A DNA stretch of 64,000 nt from DUPU01 sp050952465 (lineage in GTDB: Bacteria > Bacillota > Dehalobacteriia > Dehalobacteriales > Dehalobacteriaceae), in NCBI GenBank assembly GCA_050952465.1, contig JBMNKZ010000007.1, positions 310,001-374,000 of the forward strand, read 5' to 3'. Position 1 is the first letter of the stretch, and every line of letters starts with the position of its first letter. Both the position numbers and the translations under genes were made by a program. The notes under the pieces were generated by a model. The model ran no database searches, was not told where the DNA came from, and saw nothing but the letters and a program-made list of their open reading frames with translations. This document shows positions 57,459-64,000 of the stretch, piece after piece.

Positions 57459-58145
57459 TTACCAAAAACTTTGGGGCATAAAACGATTAATATATCTGAT
57501 GGGAATATCCGGTGACAACTTATCCTCTACCTTCCCTTGGAGTTTTTTTCCCACTGAAGTCGCTACTATTGGAAGACCTAATATCCTTCCTGCTTTTCTA
57601 ACCATCCTTTCCCCCTGTAAAATAATATCCCCGGTGGTCTCATCACTTAAATGAGTGTTATTTAACAAAGCATCTACCCGCCCCAATTCTTTAATGTAAT
57701 CTACTATATCCCCTACAGTGGATGTCAAAGGGCGGCATGCATTAATTACGGCAATAACCTGTAAATCCAGGTCTTCCTCTGCCCCCTCCACCAGGTTTAA
57801 CACTTGGGATCCTTTAATACCGTAGCCAATATCCAAAATAATATCCCCCGGCCTTTTTAACACCCATTTCATGGCCGGATGCATCACCGACCCGGCCTCC
57901 CCTAAACCTATGGTTTCCTGTGTTTCCCATGCAATTACGTCAAGGCCCTTTGCTATTAGATCCTTTTTAATGGGCCGGAGGGTATAAAATGGTTCGACCA
58001 GATCTAAATCAACTAAGGTAACCTGTCGCCCGGATGCCTTTAACCCAAGTGCCCGATTCACCGCATTTTCGCTTTTCCCGGAGGCATATTCCCCCACGTA
58101 TGCTTCGATAATTCTTTCCCGTTCTTTTTCTTCTATTCCAACCAC
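57459..58145 (-). CDS. Unknown P-loop NTPase leading the kor operon
   Basis: I do not know this family. The 228-residue product has a Walker A VGEYASGKSE near residues 17-26, then VTLVDLDLVEPFYTLRP (SIMIBI-like switch region, as in Mrp/CobB-type ATPases) and a beta strand IILDIGYGIKGSQ, followed by AVINACRPLTST, an NxCRPxT motif. The GTG start overlaps its purine site GGAGAG, so it is uncertain. It is 36 bases before korA in the same direction. A role in assembling or activating the oxidoreductase is a guess. Confidence 0.6.
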   Translation of the reverse strand: MVGIEEKERERIIEAYVGEYASGKSENAVNRALGLKASGRQVTLVDLDLVEPFYTLRPIKKDLIAKGLDVIAWETQETIGLGEAGSVMHPAMKWVLKRPGDIILDIGYGIKGSQVLNLVEGAEEDLDLQVIAVINACRPLTSTVGDIVDYIKELGRVDALLNNTHLSDETTGDIILQGERMVRKAGRILGLPIVATSVGKKLQGKVEDKLSPDIPIRYINRFMPQSFW

Positions 58146-58204
58146 CTCTCCATCAGCCTCATTGGAAATTAGTTTTTACTAAAGGCAGATATTTTATTAA
58201 TCAT

Positions 58205-58264
58205 AAAAAAACAAAACACACCCTCTATCCCTATCTACCTTAAGGGAATTGAGGGTGTGTTTTT
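58205..58264. terminator. Terminator of nifJ (bidirectional)
   Basis: ACACACCCTC (58216-58225) pairs perfectly with GAGGGTGTGT (58251-58260) around a 25-base loop, with T runs on both sides. It ends nifJ on the minus strand. Confidence 0.85.
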
Positions 58265-58347
58265 GAAAAAATCTCTTCTACCTCTCAAAAGCAAATTTAT
58301 TTGTCATTCTTATGAATGCTGTCAGTTGTTTATGTCATCCTGTAACA

Positions 58348-61300
58348 TTATTGATTTGCCAACCTTAAATAGGACTGATACCTTTCTTTGGCATCGTCTT
58401 CCGTTTTCTTAAATAATTCCTCGGCCTTTTCTGGGAAGAGCTGAGCCAAAGAGGAATAACGAACTTCACTTAAAATGAAATCTCTGAAGCTTCCGGTAGG
58501 TTCCTTGGAATCCAGGATAAATGGATTTTTCCCTTCGGCTTTCAGTAACGGATTATACCTGTAGAGATGCCAGTATCCACAATCCACTGCTCTTTTCATT
58601 TCATCCATGGATTGGGACATTCCTCTCTTCAGCCCATGGTTGATACACGGGCTGTAAGCAATAATCAAGGACGGCCCAGGATAACTCTCCGCTTCCTTAA
58701 TAGCTTTTATAGCCTGATTATAATCAGCACCCATAGCAATCTGAGCTACATACACATAACCGTAAGACATGGCCATCATGCCTAAGTCTTTCTTCTTCGT
58801 CTTTTTACCGGAGGCTGCAAATTTGGCAATCGCCGCAGCCGGGGTGGATTTTGAGGATTGACCTCCTGTATTGGAATAGACCTCGGTATCATAGACAAAG
58901 ATATTTACATCTTCCCCTGAAGCAAGGACATGGTCCACGCCGCCATACCCAATATCATAGGCCCAACCGTCACCACCAAAGGCCCACTGGGATTTTTTCA
59001 CCAGGAAGTCAGACCTTTCAGCTATCTGTTTCAAAACAGGATGCTCCTGGCCTTTCAGCAAGGTAATAATTTTCCCTGCCGCCTCTTTGGATGCCTCAGC
59101 CTGATCTTTCCCTGCCAGCCACTGGTTAAAGGCCTCTTTAAGTTCCGGAAGAATGTCTAATGTTAAAGCTTCTTTCATTAAATCAGTTAATTTGTTTCTA
59201 ATTTGTTTTACTCCTAAAAACATACCATAACCGAATTCCGCACAGTCCTCAAAGAGGGAATTGGACCAAGCCGGACCTTTCCCTTCTTTGTTTGTGCAGA
59301 AGGGGATAGCAGGAGCAGGTCCGCCCCAAATAGAGGAACAACCTGTGGCATTGGCAATCATCATCCGATCTCCAAATAGCTGGCTAATAAGCTTAAAGTA
59401 AGGAGTCTCGCCACAGCCGGCGCAAGCCCCGGAGAACTCCAATAAAGGCTGGCAAAATTGGCTGCCCTTAACAGTATACTTGTTTACCAAATTGTCTTTT
59501 ATACTAACAGTAGTACTGAAATTCCAGTTGGGCACTTCGGCTTCTGTCTGGGATTCAATAGGCTCCATGGTTAAAGCTTTTTGTTTCGCCGGACAAACAT
59601 TGACGCAGCTCCCGCAACCTTGGCAGTCCAGAGGACTCACTTGCATGCGATAAGCTAATCCCTTCAATTCTTTCCCGATTGCAGAAATGGTATTAAAGGA
59701 CTCCGGAGCTTTCTTGATCTCTTCCTCATTTAATAACACGGGACGGATAGCCGCATGGGGGCAGACAAAAGAACAACGATTGCATTGAATGCAATTATCC
59801 TGATGCCATTCTGGCACAAAGGCTGCCACACCCCTTTTTTCAAATTGGGTAGTACCGGTGGGATAGGTACCATCTTCGCATTTATGTTTCATAAAGACGC
59901 TGATGGGAAGTTTATCCCCTTCTGAACGGTTCATGGGCTCTAAAATATCCGTCACAAATTCCGGAACCTCACAAACAGCCGCGGCTTCATCTACCGCCTC
60001 ACTCCATGAAGCAGGTACCTCAACTTTTACCAAAGCCTCAATACCCCTATCGATGGCAGCATTATTCATATCCACGATTTTCTGGCCTTTTTTACCGTAA
60101 GCATGCTCTACTGATTCTTTTAAGTAATCTACAGCTTGTTCCATAGGAATAACATTGGCTAACTTAAAGAAAGCAGACTGCATAATCATATTGGTACGGT
60201 TCCCTAACCCTAATTCCTTGGCAATATTCACCGCATCAATAATATAGAAGTTAATCTTATTATTCGCCAAATATCTTTTCAAAGAAGCCGGAAGTTTTTC
60301 CTCCAATTCGTCAGGCTTCCAGACACAATTCAAAAGGAAGGAACCTCCCTCTTTCAACCCGTCTAAAAGGTCATATTTATGCACATAAGCTTGGTTGCTG
60401 CAGGAAATAAAGTCCGCTGTGTTAATCAGATATGGGGCTTTAATCATTTTCTTTCCGAACCGCAGGTGAGACATGGTCACGCCCCCGGACTTTTTCGAAT
60501 CGTAAGCAAAATAAGCTTGGGCGAACATATCGGTTTTGTCACCAATAATCCCTACCGCTTGCTTGTTGGCGCCTACAGTACCATCGGAGCCTAACCCCCA
60601 GAATTTACACTGAATGGTGCCTGCCGGAGTCATGTCAATATTTTTCCCTCTGGCTAAAGAGGTGTGGGTTACGTCATCAATAATACTTAAAGTAAAATTA
60701 GTTTTGGGTTGTGCTTGTTTTAGGTTATCATAAACTGCAATGATATCTGCCGGTACGGTATCCTTAGAACCCAATCCATATCGTCCCCCGACGATCAAAG
60801 GTTTTGATTCGGCTCCATAGAACATGCTTAAAACGTCCATATAAAGTGGCTCACCGGGTGCTCCCGGGGTTTTTACTCTGTCCAAAACAGCAATTTTCTT
60901 GACAGTCTTAGGTAATACATTAAAGAAATACTTAGCAGAAAAAGGCCGATATAGGTGAACCTTAATTAAACCCACCTTTTCTCCTTGACCGGCTAGGTAG
61001 TCCACCACAGTTTCAATGGTATCACAGACGGATCCCATAGCCACAATAATGTGTTCGGCATCAGGAGCACCATAGTAATTAAAGGGCTTATATTCCCGGC
61101 CGGTAAGTTTGCTGATTTCTCCCATATATTCAGCCACAACGTCAGGCACATTTTCGTAATAAGTATTCCCTGCTTCCCGGCATTGGAAAAAGATATCCGG
61201 GTTTTGGTTCGTACCTCTAAGCACCGGGTGATCAGGGTTTAAGGCCCGATCTCTAAAAGCCTTAATGGCATCGTAATCTACCAGCTTGGCGAAATCCTCG

Positions 61301-61863
61301 TAATCAATAACCTCCACTTTTTGTTGTTCATGGGAAGTGCGGAAACCATCAAAGAAGTGAAGGAAAGGAACCCTGGATTTAATAGCTGCTAAATGAGCAA
61401 TTCCCCCCAAATCAATCACTTCCTGCACGCTGTTGGAAGCGAGCATCGCCCAACCCGTTTGGTTGCAGGACATCACATCCGAATGATCCCCAAAAATATT
61501 CAAAGCATGGGTTGCTAAGGATCTGGCACTAACATGCATCACCCCAGGCAAAAATTCCCCCGCGATCTTATACATATTGGGAATCATGAGGAGTAATCCC
61601 TGGGAAGCAGTATAGGTAGTGGTTAAGGCACCTGCTGAGAGAGAACCGTGTACAGCACCGGCTGCACCTGCCTCAGATTGCATCTCAACTACATTAACCG
61701 GTTGACCAAAAATATTCTTTTGACCCACGGCACTCCACTCATCAACGTACTCTGCCATGGTCGAGGATGGAGTAATCGGATAAATGGCAGCAACCTCACT
61801 AAATGCGTAAGATACATATGCCGCTGCTTTGTTCCCGTCCATGGTCTTCATGTGTTTTGACAT
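58348..61863 (-). CDS. nifJ: Pyruvate:ferredoxin (flavodoxin) oxidoreductase
   Basis: The 1171-residue enzyme oxidises pyruvate to acetyl-CoA and reduces ferredoxin; it is central to anaerobic carbon flow. YPITPSSTMAEYVDEW is near the start, MSHLRFG and the gamma-like domain lie in the middle, two 4Fe-4S motifs (CIQCNRCSFVCP and CQGCGSCVNVCP) are at about 670-740, and SGACAGCGETPY plus the TPP site GGDGWAYDIGYGGVDHVLASG follow. Length is normal. Start ATG follows GGGGGGACAAG. It lies between bofA and the kor unit. Confidence 0.97.
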   Translation of the reverse strand: MSKHMKTMDGNKAAAYVSYAFSEVAAIYPITPSSTMAEYVDEWSAVGQKNIFGQPVNVVEMQSEAGAAGAVHGSLSAGALTTTYTASQGLLLMIPNMYKIAGEFLPGVMHVSARSLATHALNIFGDHSDVMSCNQTGWAMLASNSVQEVIDLGGIAHLAAIKSRVPFLHFFDGFRTSHEQQKVEVIDYEDFAKLVDYDAIKAFRDRALNPDHPVLRGTNQNPDIFFQCREAGNTYYENVPDVVAEYMGEISKLTGREYKPFNYYGAPDAEHIIVAMGSVCDTIETVVDYLAGQGEKVGLIKVHLYRPFSAKYFFNVLPKTVKKIAVLDRVKTPGAPGEPLYMDVLSMFYGAESKPLIVGGRYGLGSKDTVPADIIAVYDNLKQAQPKTNFTLSIIDDVTHTSLARGKNIDMTPAGTIQCKFWGLGSDGTVGANKQAVGIIGDKTDMFAQAYFAYDSKKSGGVTMSHLRFGKKMIKAPYLINTADFISCSNQAYVHKYDLLDGLKEGGSFLLNCVWKPDELEEKLPASLKRYLANNKINFYIIDAVNIAKELGLGNRTNMIMQSAFFKLANVIPMEQAVDYLKESVEHAYGKKGQKIVDMNNAAIDRGIEALVKVEVPASWSEAVDEAAAVCEVPEFVTDILEPMNRSEGDKLPISVFMKHKCEDGTYPTGTTQFEKRGVAAFVPEWHQDNCIQCNRCSFVCPHAAIRPVLLNEEEIKKAPESFNTISAIGKELKGLAYRMQVSPLDCQGCGSCVNVCPAKQKALTMEPIESQTEAEVPNWNFSTTVSIKDNLVNKYTVKGSQFCQPLLEFSGACAGCGETPYFKLISQLFGDRMMIANATGCSSIWGGPAPAIPFCTNKEGKGPAWSNSLFEDCAEFGYGMFLGVKQIRNKLTDLMKEALTLDILPELKEAFNQWLAGKDQAEASKEAAGKIITLLKGQEHPVLKQIAERSDFLVKKSQWAFGGDGWAYDIGYGGVDHVLASGEDVNIFVYDTEVYSNTGGQSSKSTPAAAIAKFAASGKKTKKKDLGMMAMSYGYVYVAQIAMGADYNQAIKAIKEAESYPGPSLIIAYSPCINHGLKRGMSQSMDEMKRAVDCGYWHLYRYNPLLKAEGKNPFILDSKEPTGSFRDFILSEVRYSSLAQLFPEKAEELFKKTEDDAKERYQSYLRLANQ

Positions 61864-61996
61864 AGCTTGTCCCCCCAAATACAATTCTTGTTATGATGAA
61901 AGGCTTGTCAGCCTATTACCAACTATTTTAATTACTTTTATGCAAGAATACTATATAAATTTAAAATATTGGTATATATTACTAGATACTAGTAAA

Positions 61997-62272
61997 CTAT
62001 TGAACCAGTATCAATTTTATAAACGCTAATAAAATAATACCCGGAACACCTAAAAAACCTGCTACAATAATCGTTACCAAATTAATCGGTAGAAAGAAGC
62101 CAAAAGGCCCACCAAAGGTATTTATTAACCAAAGGATAATAAAACCCATTCCTCCATGAACCAAAATCTTTACTGCGAGTCTCACCGGTGTCAATAAAAA
62201 CTTAATGGCAGGATATAAGAGGAGTAGTGCTATTGCCCCAATTAGAATAATTTGCCAGGTTTCTGCCGGCAT
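61997..62272 (-). CDS. bofA: Pro-sigma K processing inhibitor BofA
   Basis: The ATG after GGGGTGGGG gives 91 residues. Three hydrophobic segments and the block VHGGMGFIILWLINTFGGPFGFFLPINLVTIIVAGFLGVPGIILLA mark the BofA family, which holds the intramembrane protease SpoIVFB inactive until sigma K is needed. It overlaps yaaL by 31 bases and so is coupled. Confidence 0.95.
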   Translation of the reverse strand: MPAETWQIILIGAIALLLLYPAIKFLLTPVRLAVKILVHGGMGFIILWLINTFGGPFGFFLPINLVTIIVAGFLGVPGIILLAFIKLILVQ

Positions 62273-62601
62273 GACCCCACCCCCCATTTAATGTTATTAT
62301 GGGCAGTTAAAGCTAGGGAAACAATGATCCCCAAGTCTGCCTTTATTCCCTCCCGAGCTGCTTGTTTTAATAAATGCACATACCTTCTTTCTGCTGCACT
62401 CTGCCAGTATATCGCCTGGTCAATTAAGTTTTTGTCTTTAAACTCTTGAATAAAATTATCAGTCCGATGCCACTCTTTCCGAGCTTCCTCTACTAAAAGA
62501 ACAAATTCCTGGCTTGGGTCCAACTTTATTTTGCGCACAAAAAATCTGCTTAAAAAATGGCTAAAGCGGAACTTAATAAATGAAAAAAATTTTTTCAACA
62601 T
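62242..62601 (-). CDS. yaaL: YaaL-like DUF2508 protein
   Basis: The 119-residue product has the DUF2508 core: LVEEARKEWHRTDNFIQEF and IDQAIYWQSAAERRYVHLLKQAARE. Function is unknown. The N-terminus is basic and Phe-rich. Ribosome site GGAGGGG is inside a perfect hairpin (next entry). It precedes bofA, as in B. subtilis. Confidence 0.9.
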   Translation of the reverse strand: MLKKFFSFIKFRFSHFLSRFFVRKIKLDPSQEFVLLVEEARKEWHRTDNFIQEFKDKNLIDQAIYWQSAAERRYVHLLKQAAREGIKADLGIIVSLALTAHNNIKWGVGSCRQKPGKLF

Positions 62602-62608
62602 AATATCC

Positions 62609-62634
62609 CCTCCATATTTATAAATATATGGAGG
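62609..62634 (-). promoter_or_regulatory. Hairpin that pairs the yaaL ribosome binding site
   Basis: CCTCCATAT (62626-62634 on the minus strand read) and ATATGGAGG pair perfectly over nine bases with an eight-base loop. The 3' arm includes the GGAGG of yaaL. No T-tract follows, so the structure could hide the site instead of ending transcription. Confidence 0.6.
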
Positions 62635-62790
62635 TTTTGTCCCAAATATGAAGGATTATTTATCCCAGGACTAAAATAAAAACAAATTAGCATTTTTGAT
62701 AGAACCATAAGGTATTATTTATATTATATCATAATTGTGAAACTATGAACATTAAACTTAACTAAATAGAACTGCCAAATAATAAAACCA

Positions 62791-62827
62791 AATAATAAAA
62801 AAGAAAGTGTTCTTTATAATAGAACAC
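62791..62827 (-). terminator. Terminator of the dnaX-ebfC-recR unit
   Basis: GTGTTCT/AGAACAC (7 bp, loop of seven) is followed on the minus strand by TTTCTTTTTTATT. It lies 14 bases after the recR stop. Confidence 0.85.
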
Positions 62828-62840
62828 CCCTAACAGGTTC

Positions 62841-63443
62841 TTATATTTCTTTCCGGCCTTCAAATGCTTTGGCCAGTGTCACCTCATCAGCATACTCCAG
62901 ATCGCCCCCTACCGGCAGGCCGTGGGCAATTCGAGTCACTTTGATTCCCATGGGTTTCAAAAGACGGGATAAATAAAGAGCCGTGGCTTCTCCTTCTACA
63001 TTGGGATTTGTCGCGACCACCACTTCCTCTACTGGGGAGTCCTGAAGACGGCATAGTAACTGGTTTATAGTCAGCTGCTCCGGGCCAATTCCATCCATGG
63101 GGGATATCGCCCCATGGAGTACATGATACTTACCTTTAAATTCCCGGGTTTTTTCCATGGCAATCACGTCTCTGGGTTGTTCCACTACACATAGAACCCG
63201 CTCGTCCCTGGTTACGTCCTGGCAAAAAGGACAGGGATCCTGGTCGGTTAAATTAGCGCAGACAGAACATTGTTTAATTTTTTGCCGGGCATTGATAATG
63301 GACTGGGCCAACCCAGCGGCATCCTTTTCTGGGGCATTTAATAAATGGAAAGCCAATCTTTGGGCAGATTTTGGCCCTACCCCTGGCAGTTTCATCAGTT
63401 CATCAATTAAACGGGCTACCGGCACCGGATAATAATTAAACAT
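62841..63443 (-). CDS. recR: Recombination protein RecR
   Basis: The 200-residue product has the helix-hairpin-helix LMKLPGVGPKSAQRLAFHLL, a zinc finger CSVCANLTDQDPCPFC and the Toprim DVIAMEKT...VVVATNPNVEGEATALYLSRLL. RecR acts with RecO and RecF in gap repair. It follows ebfC by 52 bases. Start ATG is behind AAGGAG. Confidence 0.97.
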   Translation of the reverse strand: MFNYYPVPVARLIDELMKLPGVGPKSAQRLAFHLLNAPEKDAAGLAQSIINARQKIKQCSVCANLTDQDPCPFCQDVTRDERVLCVVEQPRDVIAMEKTREFKGKYHVLHGAISPMDGIGPEQLTINQLLCRLQDSPVEEVVVATNPNVEGEATALYLSRLLKPMGIKVTRIAHGLPVGGDLEYADEVTLAKAFEGRKEI

Positions 63444-63495
63444 ATTTTCGCTCCTTGCATCTTACTTTAGATGCACAAAAATTGTCTCGTATAAT

Positions 63496-63813
63496 TTAGA
63501 ACAGACCGGGGATTTTTATGCCTCCGGTAATTTTATTCATTTCTTCTGTTACCATCTCTTGGGACTTCCTCAGGGCTTCCTTCACTGCCGCCAGCACCAA
63601 ATCTTCCAGCATTTCCACGTCATCAGGATCAACCGCCTCTGGTTTTATTTTAATTGAGATTACTTCCTGTTTACCGTTAGCCACTACTGTGACCATTCCA
63701 CCGCCTGCACTGGCTTCTACCTCTCTCGTTGTCAGTTCCTCCTGAAGACGTGCCATATCAGCCTGCATCTTCTGTACTTGTTTCATCATTTTTTGCATAT
63801 TACCCATACCCAT
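63496..63813 (-). CDS. ebfC: Nucleoid-associated protein YbaB/EbfC
   Basis: The 105-residue product has MKQVQKMQADMARLQEEL and GGGMVTVVANGKQEVISIKIKPEAVDPDDVEMLEDLVLAAVKEAL, the YbaB fold. YaaK in B. subtilis. It is between dnaX and recR in the same order as in most Firmicutes. Start follows TAAGGAGG. Confidence 0.96.
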   Translation of the reverse strand: MGMGNMQKMMKQVQKMQADMARLQEELTTREVEASAGGGMVTVVANGKQEVISIKIKPEAVDPDDVEMLEDLVLAAVKEALRKSQEMVTEEMNKITGGIKIPGLF

Positions 63814-63827
63814 TTTACATTTCCTCC

Positions 63828-64000
63828 TTATTCTATAATTTCCAGATTAACATCACCGAACATCTCTTTTACTTCAGTCATGATTTTGCCGCCCTCACTC
63901 GGGGCATAAGACATAGTACCTTGCACCGTAAGTTTATGTTGAAATACCTCTAATAATGCTTTCTCAATGATGGATTTATGCGCCCGCTCCCCAACCTTTT
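63828..64000 (-). CDS. dnaX: DNA polymerase III gamma/tau, C-terminal end (partial)
   Basis: The right edge cuts this gene. The visible 56 codons read GERAHKSIIEKALLEVF...GGKIMTEVKEMFGDVNLEIIE and stop 15 bases before ebfC. The C-terminal part of tau is poorly conserved, so the call rests largely on position and the pattern of the tail; it is consistent with dnaX-ebfC-recR order. Confidence 0.8.
   Translation of the reverse strand, partial: KVGERAHKSIIEKALLEVFQHKLTVQGTMSYAPSEGGKIMTEVKEMFGDVNLEIIE

Overview
The window looks like a chromosomal core region of an anaerobic, endospore-forming, low-GC Gram-positive bacterium of the class Clostridia, probably Peptococcaceae-like. The support is sporulation genes (yabG, gin, bofA, pdaB, spore-type LysM hydrolases), a single-chain pyruvate:ferredoxin oxidoreductase, a four-subunit 2-oxoacid:ferredoxin oxidoreductase, a rubredoxin, and an rRNA operon with typical Firmicutes boxes. 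Nothing looks like a prophage, plasmid or CRISPR locus.

The right half (about 31.7-64 kb, mostly minus strand) keeps the order of the Bacillus subtilis region near the replication origin. Read in the direction of transcription it is dnaX, ebfC (yaaK), recR, yaaL, bofA, rrn operon, gin (csfB), an Orn/Lys/Arg decarboxylase (yaaO-like), tmk, holB, ricT (yaaT), yabA, trmN6 (yabB), rsmI (yabC), abrB, metG, tatD (yabD), yabE, ksgA and then yabG. Inserts relative to that order are nifJ, the kor operon with an unfamiliar P-loop NTPase gene, pdaB, and a plus-strand island carrying a glycosyltransferase, a SleB-type hydrolase and a cation diffusion facilitator. yaaQ, yaaR and rnmV are not seen.

The left half (0-31.7 kb) is a mixed accessory and housekeeping region. 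It holds a partial SPFH protein, an ABC-F antibiotic-protection ATPase behind an elaborate attenuator, a GMP synthetase whose glutaminase domain is degenerate, a LysM-GH18 spore hydrolase, a nitroreductase, a two-gene unit with a transglutaminase-elicitor-like protein, thpR, murB, dapA under a lysine riboswitch, ftsE-ftsX with a coiled-coil EnvC-like partner, a CAP-domain secreted protein, a ferritin-like protein, tex, a DMT exporter, threonine aldolase, NhaC, an amino-acid permease, CtsR-controlled clpB and two membrane metallophosphoesterases.

Regulatory RNA is the richest part. There is a clear lysine riboswitch before dapA and a ribosome-mediated attenuator with a six-codon leader peptide before the ABC-F gene. 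A metG leader looks like a T-box that has lost its middle, and a likely NiCo (czcD) riboswitch precedes the cation exporter. A previously unfamiliar structured element occurs twice, each time in the sense orientation upstream of a gene for an exported or membrane-anchored protein. Start codons were moved from the longest reading frame to the best ribosome binding site where the sequence supports it.
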